The position numbers and the translations under genes were made by a program. A stretch of 64,000 nucleotides of DNA from Cercozoa sp. M6MM (taxonomy: Eukaryota > Endomyxa: Ascetosporea). Each line of letters starts with the position of its first letter. The first letter of the stretch is position 1. This document shows positions 25,507-37,083 of the stretch, piece after piece. The stretch lies in the NCBI GenBank assembly GCA_040357565.1, contig JBDODJ010000038.1; one strand, written 5' to 3'. Below the pieces are notes generated by a model. It was not told the origin of the DNA and did no database searches. It saw only the letters and a program-made list of their open reading frames with translations.

Positions 25507-27051
25507 ATGTATCTTGCCGAAGTGAACCCGCAGGTCACCGATCTGACAACAGCGGCGATCCCCAGGTCACCGACCTTGAGGCCAATGCTGAAGGCGGTAA
25601 TTGAAACCCTGAAACTACTCACTTTAATTGAAAGTTGCATGCTCATCAATGAGATCGACTGTTGGTGTGTGTGTCTTGATACCCGGATACGACGATTCAG
25701 CGAGAAGTCTGAGAAAAACGCAACGACAACAGTTGAAAAACAACTGGCAAACGATCTGCGAGTGAGTGCCGGTTAAAAAATTAAATAATTTATGATATCC
25801 TTGCACATCCTGAGATTAAAGGCTATAAGCCTACTCTGGCACAGGAAATAATGTGTGAACGCTATTCCCTGGCTAAAGCTCGCTTGCTGTCACTCTGGGT
25901 CAAAAAAATGTGCGTCGGCAGTTTCTCCAATCACAGTCTGGAGTTTCCTGTCGCCCGGTGTTGACCCGACTTTTGCAGTGAGTTTGACGTCAGTGATGCT
26001 TTGTAGCTAGACTTGTGGTAATCTGGCTGCACAGGCAATGAAACCTGAATTGGCGAATACCTGGGTCGCCGCCGGAGGAGTAACACACACGCGCTCCACA
26101 TGCGAGCTTGCTTCGCGCGTTTGAGGGAAGCTTCAACAAACTCGTACAAACGTACACTACGAGGTGCATAGATAAACTCGACTTCTAATTCGTCAGCTCG
26201 CTTGCTTGCAGCACTACCAAAGGATAGGTCAAGCAATAGGCAGACACGCAGAGTGTCCTACATCCCCGTCAAGGAGGTGGGCACATTTTTGTGTTGGGCC
26301 CGTTTTTTTGTTGGGCCCGCTCGTGATGACCCAAGACATCCGCAGCGGACTGTGCCTCTGCGAGTCTGTGTGTAACTGAATGCGTCTTTTGGCCTCTGAT
26401 TTCGTGTCTTTAAAAATGTTGTTGTCTGTACTGTTGAAACTGATCTTGTTTTCTGAATTCAGAAAGAGGCAAATTGATTTCGGAGGCCACACAGACTACG
26501 TGTCCTTCCACCAAAACTCAACGTGACGTCGCCGTTCAGGTCGGCGCACCTGCCAACATGTTGAGCACCAGCATCGAGTCGCAAGGTAGCTCTCACAAAA
26601 CCCTGCTGCTCGAATACCTTCATGCCATGTGTACGTATGTGCCGTAGTTGCTCGCGTCTTGTTGCGCTTAAAGCACGAGAGAGTCCTGCACGAGACAGTG
26701 CAAAAATGTCGAGTGCGCCGATACCAGAAGCAAGCTGCAGTGTTGCGTGCTCGCAAGAAGACGCGTGCCAAGCAGAAGTGCACGCCAAAGAAACAGAAGG
26801 GCTCTACTACGGTGTGCCCTCACTGCAGCCGAATCTTTGAAAAGTATCAGGTAGAGCGCACTTTGCAAGCATACTTCATTGTTCGGGTGTAGTTTTGTGA
26901 GCTTGTCTTTTATAACATTTGCAAGTGTCGGTTTTAGGGACTCAATGCACACCTCAAGGTGCACCGCAACGCCGAGCGCCGTGCACAGGAGGCCGCTGCC
27001 GCAGCCGTTGCTGCAAGAACTGTTGTTATTGCGGATACGCAGTCGCAATAA
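25507..27051 (+). CDS. C2H2 zinc-finger protein, single finger
   Basis: About eight exons with consistent phases. The one recognisable domain is a C2H2 finger near the C-terminus, CPHCSRIFEKYQGLNAHLKVH (C-x2-C-x12-H-x3-H), split by an intron at 26851-26936. A very basic stretch precedes it (KKTRAKQKCTPKKQK), likely nuclear targeting and nucleic-acid contact. The N-terminal half (KAKSEKNATTTVEKQL, PTLAQEIMCERYSLAKARLL, LVQTYTTRIGQAIG) is helical and unrecognised. The tail is Ala-rich (EAAAAAVAARTVV). The start at 25507 was chosen because MYLAEVNPQVTDL joins in phase to the next exon. A nuclear DNA- or RNA-binding role is inferred. Confidence 0.55.
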
Positions 27052-27896
27052 ATCTGAGTCGAGTCCCCTGATCGGCTTACGTTTTCAGCTTTCGTCCAAG
27101 TCACATCTGCCCGTCGTTCTTTGCAGCACTCGAGGCATCGCCGCTCCCGTTCATTGTTCTATCAGCGCATGACCGCCCACGACTGCACGGTCGTCATTGC
27201 ACACGCCTACTTCACACGTTCCTACTTCGCCTAACGCAGGTCTTGAGGATCGTGTTCGTTTTTTCCAAGTTTTGTTACCCGTTAGAGTCACTGGCAGCCA
27301 CTAAACAGCAGTACATACAGTAAATTTAATGTAAGTTTACTAGCCATAGAAGTAGAAGATCTTGCTTCAAAGGAATCCGAGCGATACCGGAACTGGCTGA
27401 GACACGTGCACGACACAGTACGTTTCTGAGCAAACTGAGTCAAACAGAGTCAGTTCATCGTGTGCTTTGCTCACCGGCGGGACTTGATAAATAAAGCGAA
27501 TTGATTGTACTGCCTTTTATGCATTAAATGAACGTGTCTCGAGAGCAGTCGATATACTTACCTCTCAAATTTCCATCTTGCCTCTCAAATGGCAGTTTGG
27601 CTCTACCATGTACCAGCGAACGCACTGACGTCAAAATTTTCCACACCTCTCTTGAGGTTTTTTGTAAGTTTGTAAGTTTTAGGGACTGGTGCCGTGCGGG
27701 GAACTGACGGACCGGACGGACGGAGCTGTTGGTTGAGTTGGTTCCCGTCCGTACCCTTAGCGTAGTTGAGTCTGTACTACTGTATCACTCGGTATGTATA
27801 GTATCGCACGACTCAGTACAGTTACAGTTAGGACAAGTCGACTTGACTCGACAGAGTTGAGTCGACGTCAGTCAGAATCGAATCGAAGCTCCTCCC
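27052..27896. other. intergenic, 845 bp, convergent
   Basis: Contains a short direct repeat CCTCTCAAAT (near 27561 and 27582) and an imperfect palindrome of GTCGA / GACTC words at about 27835-27868. No gene seen. Confidence 0.4.
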
Positions 27897-29836
27897 TCAG
27901 CGCGCAAAAGCGTCCTTAAGCACAGTGGCATCGAGGGCGCCCTTGTGGTGTTTAAGCAGCAGCTGCAGGCCGCGCACCCACTGTTCGCACATCTGCGCAC
28001 TTTCGGCCTGCAAATCGAGCGTGCGTCGGCGCGACACGATGCTAAAGCACAGGTTGGCGTCGGCGTCCTTGGCTACGCTGTTGTCGCGAAAGGCGGCGGT
28101 TCGCTTGCCGGCGCACACCGAGTGCACGTCATGCAGCGACACGCTCTTCCAGTAGCTGCGCGAGTTACTGCGCCAGCACACGTCACGTGTCACCAAATCC
28201 ACCTTCACCAGTCGGCGCTGCGGCTTGCCACGCAACGAGTATCGGAATTTCAAAAAAGGCACGCCGACCCCTGCTTAGCACCAAAAACGCCCAAACACTC
28301 ATTTTAGTGTCTTTGCACACCACGGGATATACCAAAACAAGCAGTAGAGCATGCCATCAGCAGACGCAACGTCGGAAGAGGTTCCCGCGGCGCCCTGTGC
28401 TGCCTGCAGGAACTGTCGCACTTCCTCGGTCTCCTGAGCACGTTGTCTGGTTCGCTCATTCCGTTTGCGTGTGTCGATCTGCACATTTTGTAAAGTGAAC
28501 GGTCTCTCTGTTTTTAAAACAGTGTGGTTTCGTACATCAATGATGGACTGGACTCGCTGGCGCGGGTCCAGAGCGAGCACATTGTGCGAGCGGAGCTGCT
28601 CCAGTCGCTCTCGCACCGTGCAAAGTTCATCCTGCGTTTCTCCAGCAGAGCAAGTAGCCAAAATAAGATAGAGTAAAAGAGCAGGCAGGGTACATCCTCA
28701 AGGTCGTCAGCAGCAAGGTCAAGCACGCCGATCGCTTGCTCAATGACGCTTTCGAGCAGCACGTCGTACTGCTTGCGTCGCAGAAAGTGCGCGTGCACGC
28801 CGTACATGTGCGCCAGTAGTCTGAGTGCCTGTGGGGGGGGGGTATAAAATAAAATGAACAAAGAAACAAATAAAATATATAAATCAACAAACAAATAAAC
28901 AAAGAAACAAAGAAACAAAGAAACAAAGAAAGAAACAAACAAAGAAAGAAACAAACAAAGAAAGAAACAAACAAACAAACAGACAAACAAATAAACAAAT
29001 AAACAAATAAACAAACAAACAAATAAATAGACAAATAAACATATAAACAAATAAACAAAAAAATAGACAGATAAACATATAAACAAACAAACAAACAAAT
29101 ATACAAGGAAGGAAGCAAATACTCAAATTCAACAAGAAGCAAGTAAATCCAAGAAATACAGAAGAATAAATCAAATAAAATACACAAAACAAAAGAAAGA
29201 AAAATGAAAAGAAAACAGGCAGGCGACCTGAGCAACGACAAACACGAGTTTGCGGCGACGCGGCGCGTGCGTCGGCAGCGCCAGGAGTGCATCACGCGCC
29301 TCCAACAGTCGTCGTGCGAACTTGGGTGCCGACAGGGCTTCATCGAGCCATTGCATCGCCAGTTCCGGCTCCGTGCCCTCCTGTACCGTCCAGTTAAACT
29401 GGCCGCTTTAATAAAACAATTAAAAACACCGATCCTGACGATGCAGACGTCGCCCTGTCGAAATCCGCATCGTCCGGCAGCGTCAGTCGTGGACACAGCG
29501 ACGACGTGCACACGCCTTGCAGCACTCCTGGGGGACGGGATAAGGGAGGGGTCAACGGGTAGATAAAGGGGCAAGGGGTAGTAGTAAGGGGGGGGGTAGT
29601 AGTAAAGGGGGGGGTAGTAATAAGGGGGTAACACAATATACCATGGAGCGTCAAAGCGGCGTTGCAAATGTGCACGCACTGCACTGTGAGCCAGGTGTCT
29701 TCCTAAACGACAAGAATACACCTGCAACTGCACACGCATGTATGCAGCTCGACATTTGCAGAGGCACCTCGCTGCAGAAGTCTGGTGTCACCAGCACTTC
29801 TTGGACGGCGTACTGAATCGCCTCCACGCCACTCAT
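27897..29836 (-). CDS. PH-domain protein
   Basis: The C-terminal 110 residues form a PH domain: KPQRRLVKVDLVTRDVCW, DVHSVCAGKRT, ANLCFSIVSRRRTLDLQAES, then MCEQWVRGLQLLLKHH with the conserved tryptophan of the last helix. The N-terminal region (MSGVEAIQYAVQEVLVTP onward) is all-helical and unrecognised. It includes LAMQWLDEALSAPKFARRLL and MYGVHAHFLRRKQYDVLLE. About seven exons; one intron (about 28830-29223) is filled with AAAC/AAAT repeats. I chose the ATG at 29836; a longer N-terminus through non-ATG frame up to 30029 is possible with another 5' exon. PH domains of this type often bind phosphoinositides. Divergent from uL10m. Confidence 0.6.
28845..29205. repeat. AAAC/AAAT low-complexity tract in intron
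   Basis: About 360 bp of AAAC, AAAT and GAAAC units on the + strand. The long Phe/Leu/Cys/Val frames seen on the minus strand are artefacts of it. Confidence 0.9.
29540..29632. repeat. G-rich (GGGGGTAGTAGTAA)n tract in intron
   Basis: Runs of seven to nine G separated by TAGTAGTAA. Four G-runs lie close enough to allow a G-quadruplex on this strand. Confidence 0.75.
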
Positions 29837-30162
29837 CTCTACACGATACAACAACATCAATCGACTTTCGGTAGCCAGTGGAGATAATATTATCAGAAAG
29901 GGAAGATGTAACACTAAATACGACTTGAATAGCACCTGAGACGTGAAAACACTCTAAATGAGCCGCCGATGCCGGTAGTGCAGCGCCAGCAGCACTGTGC
30001 AGGGCAGCTTTTAATTTTGTTTCTCGCACCGGCGGACCGATCCGAGGGCGGCCTGATGGAACGTGTGCTGTACTCGCGTGCGTGGGCCTGCTTTAAAACG
30101 ACAGGCACACTAGTTCTGGGCAGTGTTGCAGCGCAGGAGTTTTTCGTAAACTATCGCGCGCG

Positions 30163-31075
30163 ATGAGCACGGAACTCAAGCTGGTGCTGCGATGGAAGCA
30201 TCAAGCACGCATGCGCGAGGCCGTGAGCTCGCCGTAAGTTTTGATTGACTTATTGGTTTTCCTCAGCAGAGGCCCGATCGAAAATGTGTGAAATGTGATC
30301 GTCATTTGCTTATTTTTTATAATGTTTTGTACTGTGCTCTGTAGCATGATGATCGTGCTGATGAATAAGGGTCTAAACGGTACTGCGATGGTCGAGTGGC
30401 GAAAGAGACTACAGAAGCAAGGTATTGTACCCTGATTGTCTGATTGTTTAAGGTCGATACTGATTGTATGTGCTTGTGTGGTAGGCCTGCAGCTGCTGAA
30501 CGCGCGCAACAAGACGTGCCAGGCGCTGCTGCGCGATGATCCGCGGTGGACGGAAACGGGCAGACAAGCCTTGACGCCGCTTTTTGTTGCTGACACGGTA
30601 GGGAGAGTATCTCAGTATCGTAAAGTTAAAGTTAATGTATTGTGTGTGACGACTGTTGCAGACGCTGATTTACGCCGACCCGCGACCATACCAGGAGGTG
30701 TCGGCGCGACGAATCACAGTGACCAACGAGATCGACGAGGAGAAGCCCGAGGTCGTGCACTCGCATGGCTGCCGACTGCGCTTCGACCTGGGCGACATCG
30801 AGGGCTTTGAGGTGCTCCAGGAGCTCATCAAGGAGATCGACGGACGCAAGGACGTCGATCTCCTGGCCGTCAGTGTCGGTGACCACTACGCCGACTTTGA
30901 GCGCGCCAAGAGCCTCCTCAGCGAGGGCGACTCGCCGGTCGCGCGCGTCGCTGGCCTGCTCGGCGCGCTGCCCTACCGCACGCTGCCGCGGGCGCTACAC
31001 TCGCACTCCACGCGCCTGCTGCGCGCGCTCAAGCACCTCTCCGACCCAGAGGACTCCGACGCCACGCCCGAGTAG
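30163..31075 (+). CDS. MRPL10: mitochondrial large-subunit ribosomal protein uL10m
   Basis: Four exons give about 225 residues. MMIVLMNKGLNGTAMVEWRKRLQKQ and LQLLNARNKTCQALL have the uL10 pattern (VVVxxxxGLTVxQxxxLRxxLRxxGxxxKVxKNTLxxxAL). The C-terminal helix region includes ARVAGLLGALPYRTLPRALHS, like the helix of L10 that follows the rRNA-binding core. An acidic tail ends SDATPE. uL10 anchors the bL12 stalk that recruits translation factors. An overlapping upstream frame (ATG at 30058, MERVLYSRAWACFKTTG) can be spliced in phase at about 30150-30203 and may instead encode the true N-terminus, so the start is uncertain. The coding strand is strikingly GC-rich at 30660-31075. Confidence 0.7.
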
Positions 31076-31112
31076 ATTTCCGTTCAGCTCTACTACGCTG
31101 CCACGCACTCGA

Positions 31113-31467
31113 GGGGAATCCTCCCCTATCGTCGGGTAAAAATAGTGAGCCCATGAAAAAACCTGTCGCGAAGCAAGCTATTTTTACCTTTAGTGGAGCC
31201 TGGACATGTGTAGTGGTTGTCTAGGCATCACTGAACTACTGGACGCTAGTTTGTCAAATTCTCATGTTTTTTTCAACCAATTTACCCGATTTTCACTCGA
31301 CGCGCCCCGATCGCTAATGATGCTCCGCACACGGCTAGTGTATTTATAGAGCACATACTGGGGATCAGTGAAACGTGCTATCTTTCTATACTGATCAACA
31401 TCATATCTGCTTGTTGGCTCAGTTTTATGGGCTCACTATTTTACCCGACGATACGGTAGGATTCCCC
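31113..31467. mobile_element. MITE-like element with 41-bp terminal inverted repeats
   Basis: Left end 31113-31154 (GGGGAATCCT ... ATAGTGAGCCCAT) is the reverse complement of 31427-31467 with three or four differences, including one indel. The total is 355 bp. The inside has no long open frame. No target-site duplication is evident at the exact ends. The form fits a non-autonomous DNA transposon; a large hairpin-forming 3' structure of uL10m is the alternative. Confidence 0.65.
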
Positions 31468-31514
31468 GTACGTACTAAGCCTGCTTTTGTTCCGTGGCTT
31501 GACTGCGGCTGCGT

Positions 31515-32520
31515 TCATTGTTCGGTCGCGGTTGTTGGTGTACGACTCGGCGGCCGACTCGTCGCTGCAGCTGCCAGTACCCTTAAAAGCTCCTCATAGC
31601 TGTCGTCCCATGCCGACGTGAATACTGTGCGCAGTGAAGGGAACTCGTGAGGAGTGGCTTGCGACCAGATGCGTTGAATCTCCTTCATCACCTCACTCAC
31701 CAAGAATTCCCTCCGCTTTTGAGGTTGCTCTCCGACACTTGACTGAGCATTTTCCTGCTTTTCGTTCCATTTGGATACTAACAACACTAGCTTTGCAAGT
31801 GTGGTGGCCTCCAGGTCATGCACGACACCTTTGAACGTGTCCAGTGCTGCTTCACTGCCAGCTTCGTTCGAGCTGTCAAGAAAGAACTGCACACTCCATG
31901 CAACTGAAAGTTAAAAACGATGGAAACAAATGTACAGGTACAACTTACAAAAATTACGCTGGCGTTCTCAAAGTACTTGCTCCAAACAGGAGAGAGTCGT
32001 CCGCCTATTTCGCGAACTGAAACTTGCATGCGTGTTCCAGGACAGGGGAGGTCGAGATCGACGATTTCACATCCAACTGTTGGAGCAGCGTCTCGTCTGA
32101 AGCTGCCTCAATCAGTTGAAATGTAAGATCGAGGCAGGTAAACCGGTTGAACGGTTTTACAAAGGAGTTGGAGCAACTCGAGCGCTAGTTGGTCCGCCAA
32201 AGCACGAACTCCAACGACTACAATTTCGGCGCTTCCGAGTTGCTCGACGCCGCCTTGAAACGTCGAGCAAGCGACGAAGCAAGACAGTCTTTCCCGAACC
32301 CGAAGGACCAATGAACAGAATTTCTGGTTTGACTGTGGTTGACATGCTTGTGGTGCTTGAAATCGTGTCGGTTTGACTCCTCGGTGTCGATTCGCCGATA
32401 GTATTTCCTGCACGAGCCGTGGATGAGACTGTACTCGAGGCCGTGCTCCTTCTCGCAGTATCAAAAACTATGGATGGTGAAGGCGTCAACTCGTCGTCCG
32501 GAAGGTCGTAACTAGGCATA
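31515..32520 (-). CDS. ARL16-like small GTPase
   Basis: After a Ser/Thr-rich head (about 65 residues) comes a nucleotide-binding P-loop in ILFIGPSGSGKTVLLRRL, then APTVGCEIVDL (switch I threonine), VREIGGRLSPVWSKYFENAS (G3 region, where ARL16 has IRELGGCMGPIWSSYY), and FFLDSSNEAGSEAAL. The usual NKxD is degenerate (LLVSKWNEK), which also occurs in divergent ARLs. ARL16 is a divergent ARF-family GTPase linked to ciliary traffic. About four exons; the 3' edge of exon 1 (near 32240-32260) is ambiguous. The ATG at 32520 gives MPSYDLPDDEL. Divergent from the EF-hand gene. Confidence 0.7.
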
Positions 32521-32750
32521 GACACCTGACATTGTACTCAACACGTGCAATGTGCGCCGTAGGTCCAACGGTTCGCGGGGGATTGTCGTAGTTTTCTGTT
32601 CTCTTCCACTCATTAAAAACACGAGAAACGCTTGAATGTAATGGCGGCATGCCATTTCTCCTTCTTTACCTGGAGCCATCGCTTAAATTTAGCCAATAGC
32701 CGATTGCGACAGGCGTATGGAGCGAACAGCATCAAACCTCTCGGACGAGC

Positions 32751-35700
32751 ATGACAAACTTTGGTGAATCAAATAAAACTTGGCAACTGAAAACTGAAAT
32801 TCGAATGAACCCGTGTTTTCTCAGTACTCAAGCCGTGTGGCAGTCAACTCTGCTAAACATCAAAAATAAAACGCCTGTGAGAGTGGGAGAAGTCGACGCG
32901 AAAGAATCCTCGTCAAAAGAGCTTCATGTTCCCGTGCGCGTGGCTGCAACAAAAGAAACCGTGAGTTCCTACGACCGTTTGTTCCTCAAGCGACTGGAAA
33001 AGTACCGCGCCACAGTTCATACGTCGGAGCGGTTGCGAAAACGAACTTATTCAGTGACCAAAGTTACTCTCAAGGACGTGCGACGCAAAGCGATCGAGCA
33101 AGCTTCGAGACGACAGGCACACAAAAGGTCCCGAGCTGCCGTGACTTCTCTACGAACCGAGCAGCCCTCCAGCAGCACTGGCGATCTTGTCGACGCCTCC
33201 AAGTTTGATGTCGTCGAGCGCGCCACTCAAAACAAAGCTGTCTCTCACGCCCTCGTTAAAAAACTCTGCGAAGGTTCAGGAGCCATTCCACCGGTACCTC
33301 GAACAGCCAGCGATTTCCTAGTGTGCACATTTAGCGACGCTTTCGCTCTAGTAGAATCCGGCAATGTCTGCAAGCAACTACCCAGCGAGAGAGAGCGCAG
33401 CTGAAGTTCTATCAACACCACGACTTGGATCCCAGGCTGGGACGAAAGAAACGGGTACCCTAGATGCACAAGAGACGGCTTGGTACACGTTTGAAGAAGC
33501 CGCGAGTTCTGCTATCAGCTACAAGCTGTCACGCCAGCTTCTCGAAAACTTCTTAAACATCATTGAAGCTACGCGATCCGCGAACACAGGTACGGTACTC
33601 CCCCAGGGTTCTTATCGTCCCTTGATACAAACATTGTTCTGTTTGATGGTTTTTCGATTTAGATACGCATGGGAACCGACTGAGGAAGGCTGCTTTCTCG
33701 CGATGGCTCTTCAGTAGACTACTGGAGTGGAATGGAACGGCAAAGCACCTGCCAGTCTGCGAAATAAAGGAGTGGATCGATCATGTATTCGATTTGGTCG
33801 CGCGAGGCAAGCCGTACATCGAAAGTGGCGACTACTCTTCGATGGTCCACATCCTTCTCCGTGGCACCGCAAAGCAACTGGTGCCTTGTATTCGATAATG
33901 CATGAGTACTATCTCGAGCTACCACTGTGTAGTGTTCCGTTGCGTATCGATTGTACAACTTCAGTCGCTCTCTAAAGTTCACAACGCACGATCTTTTCGG
34001 CATGTTGAAGACGCACGTGAATGAACTCTTCTCGGATGACTTTGCCGAGCTGTCGCACTGTCTGCATCGGATGGGTGCCTTTGGATTGGACGAGCAAAGT
34101 CAAGCACGACGATTGTTGTTCTCGGGAGCTCGAAGACCGTCGACTTTACATCAGTACTATGCCCTCCTTTGACAATGGAAACAATTCAACACGCGCATTG
34201 AACAGACGAATGTCGATCATGCAGAGACGACTGTCGCGCGTTCCTTCGACAATCACTTTAGAGTCTGACAAAACACCAGGACTCCGTAGTAGCAGACAAA
34301 ACTCGACACTGTCAGTGATTCAAAGCATCGCGTCCGATGAGACCGTGTACCTAACTTCTGCTGAGTTTGCGACAGTGTTTCTGACACGTCCGCATCGTCA
34401 CTCGCAAGTCGAAGACGGGAGTTTGTCCCAAGCTGAGCCCGAGTGCATCTCGTTCTTGCGATACGCAGTAACTTCTGCACATTGTTATTGCTCTCCAATA
34501 CCCCTCTCTGCTGCTGCAGCTAGATACGTGTTTCCGAGAGCCGAGGAAGTTCGCAGAAGTCGGAATCGCAGCAGCTGTCAATCAACATGTAGTTTCCTTC
34601 GTGAAAAAACTCAAAGCGCGACGCGCGCGGTAAGTTCCTATTTCATCCCATTCATAACAGTTTATTGGTCGCATTTGAGTTTGCATGCGTCGAAATTTAC
34701 TGCAGACGAAACGCGGAGCTGCTGGCGCCTGAGGACATTCTTCCTCCTTCGATGCGACGAGGGAACTCGGAAGAACCGGAAGACTTTAGAGACCTACTTT
34801 CACACATTCCAGAATCCGTGGCATCCACTAAATCGACGGAGCCTGCTGCTGCGCAGGACACCTCAGCTCCCACGAATTCGATCCTGGCTCGAGTGCAAGG
34901 CATGAAGCAGATGTGGACAGGTCGAACGCCGGAACCGACCTCGCGTCCGACTTCGCGTTCAATGATGCACTCGCAGCTTCGCCGTGGTTCAGTGCTTGTC
35001 ACATCCGAGCTGCCACAGTTGGACATACCTGATGTACCTTGTTCCTCAAAAGTGTACCCGCTCACGTGACTGTTTTACTAAATAGCAAACACAAGAAGCA
35101 CCAAGTACCGGCAACCTTAGCATCGAGTTGTGTCACGCACTAGACACTGTCTGGGAGCGGCACATTGGCGTATCGGACCACGCCACCATCCAAGCGTTCA
35201 GTCGTGTCATGCAAGAGTTTCTCACGTTCGACAAAAGCGAGGCTGATAAAATCGAACTCGTGTCGCAGGTGCTGTTCTACGGACTGGACCCGGTGCAAGG
35301 CAAGGTTCACTATGACAACACGTACTCCCTCTTGCACATGTGCCTGTTTGGAACTCCGGACGAACAGCTCAAGCTCATTTGGTACTGTACTCTGACCCCT
35401 TCCTTTTGCCCTCTGCCCACTGTTTCCCTCTTTTACTTAGGTGCATCCTCGACACTGACGGAGACTTCTGCTTAAATACAAGTAAGACACAATTGCTAAC
35501 TGACAGTTATGCGAAGTTTCAGAAAGCAGTTACTGTGATTAAATGTAGTTGAGCTGACTAATGCTCTGGACGCGGGCTTTGCTTCGCTTGCTTTCGCTGA
35601 AAGGTACTGTCAACTGCGAAAATCTATCTGCTGAGGTACAGTACGTGTACCGAGGAACTAAACTCTACCTCCGACCGTAGTGACTCTCTCGCGGTGTCGC

Positions 35701-36003
35701 TGGCAGAGGAAATTCTGTCAAGTGCTGCGAGTCGAGGTGATCACGCCGTCACATTCGAAATGTTCCGTCAGCACCTCCAGGTTCGTTCAATTTCGTTGAT
35801 GTTTGTGTCCACTGCGTGGTGTAAGTTTACTGTATTGCCATTCCACCGGGTAGGGGAGACGTCCGCGTCTGTTTTCTTTTTTCAAGCTACCAAGAATTGC
35901 CAGCGTATCGGTTGCTAGCCACACCGGGAATCACGATCACAGTAAGGACTCTGTCTCGAGCTTGCGAGAAACAACAGCGGCTCCCAGCGAAGAGTCATAC
36001 TAA
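32751..36003 (+). CDS. large EF-hand-containing protein of unknown family
   Basis: About eleven exons and about 850 residues. The N-terminal quarter is basic and helical (YDRLFLKRLEKYRATVH, KDVRRKAIEQASRRQAHKR). The middle has WLFSRLLEWNGTAKHL and FTTHDLFGMLKTHVNELF, then Ser-rich low complexity. The C-terminal 200 residues look like paired EF-hands: FLTFDKSEADKIELVSQVLF, GLDPVQGKVHYDNTYSLL, then CILDTDGDFCLN with an Asp-x-Asp-Gly-Asp calcium loop, then EILSSAASRGDHAVTFEMF. A calcium-regulated scaffold is inferred. An alternative start at 32716 (MERTASNLSDEHDKL) splices in phase past 32830. Several internal joins (33340-33540, 34060-34200) were chosen for phase and normal intron length. Confidence 0.55.
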
Positions 36004-36551
36004 AGTGTTTATTGAGCCGCTGGCACGGAAGAAACTCGACTGCGCAAAGGATGCAGCACGACGACGTGAATTCCTGCAAAAGGTTCGGCCGGCCGGAGAC
36101 AGAATGCATTTACTGATTTACCAGACGATACTTTAGTGACGTAACCTGCATAAAGTCTGAAGCGTAGTACGCACTCGGCCAGCCACCACGTACTGCGCTG
36201 TGACGACCGGACGGCTGCGCTGCATCTGGTGAGCTCCGTGCACTAGCGTATTGCTTCGCCAGTCGAGCCTAGAGGCGAGGTGGAATTAAACAGAAAAAAC
36301 AAGCGACGCGAGACGTCCAAGCTCAGACGAGCGAGGCCGATACGAGTCGCTAGGGATTCGATTGGCGAGCAGAAGTCACGGTGTTGTTGCAGCCAGCATA
36401 TAATAGATGAACAGGCGCGCGAGTGGCAAGGCGCCAACCGAGTTGAGAGAGGAGAGAGGTGTCGTCAGGGAAAGAGAGAGAGAGAGAGAGGTCAATCAGA
36501 AGATGCGCCAACAGAGGCGTCGGCAAGCACGCACGCACACCTTACAGGCAG
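36004..36551. other. intergenic, 548 bp, with (GA)n
   Basis: Contains a GA tract at 36472-36491. Open frames around 36280-36700 depend on simple sequence and a GTG start. Nothing firm. Confidence 0.35.
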
Positions 36552-37053
36552 ATGCACACAAATCGCTGCCACAGCTACGTGTTATTGTTGCTGTTGCTGT
36601 TACTGTTGTTCCCTACGGTGCTATGGTACATGTCGGATGCCGCATATGCCTCCATGTAGCACTGTGTATGTCTGTGTGTCAGTGTCGCTGTGGACGTGAA
36701 AAACGTCTGTGTGTGTGAGTGTGTCAAAGGGAGAGAGAAGAATGTGATTCCGTTATCATGTCAGTGTGCTTGTGACCAGTGTCATTGATGTGTGTGTGTG
36801 TCAGCGTGTGTGCATGTGTCAGAGGTGTGAAAGAGTTATTGCTGCTGTTGCTGGCGTTGCTGATTCAGGCTTCGACTGGTGTCTAATTGTTGTGTCTGCA
36901 CACTTACGGTCGTATCTTTGTCCCCTCTACCCTCGTAGCACAAGCTACCTGTGGCTGCGCATGCGCGAGAGAATTGAGCAACGTCGCATCGAGACTAAGA
37001 CTGCCACTAAGACTGCCAAGCGAGGGCGACCCGAGCGACGTCAGCGAACCTAA
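36552..37053 (+). CDS. possible small membrane protein with basic tail
   Basis: Tentative. Exon 1 (ATG at 36552) encodes MHTNRCHSYV, then nine leucines and FPTVLWYM, a single transmembrane helix. A 280-nt intron, long for this window and GT-rich, leads to exon 2, encoding SYLWLRMRERIEQRR and a very basic end KTAKRGRPERRQRT. The product would be about 71 residues. The leucine run arises from a (CTG/TTG)n-like tract, so exon 1 may be chance. Exon 2 alone has better coding character. Confidence 0.3.
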
Positions 37054-37083
37054 TGCTTTACACACTTTACAATATAGTTTTTG

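Noticed and set aside
25348-25765. Separate small gene MCRWCLCSSVAYPAY, faintly like HVA22/REEP proteins
   Set aside because: It is very short and lacks the rest of that domain; the later exons belong better to the zinc-finger gene.
28514-29739. Minus-strand frames rich in Phe, Leu, Cys and Val
   Set aside because: They read through the AAAC/AAAT intron tract; the real exons lie on either side.
36280-36718. Arg/Glu-rich frames with REREREREV
   Set aside because: They derive from the (GA)n tract and lack a proper start or conserved sequence.
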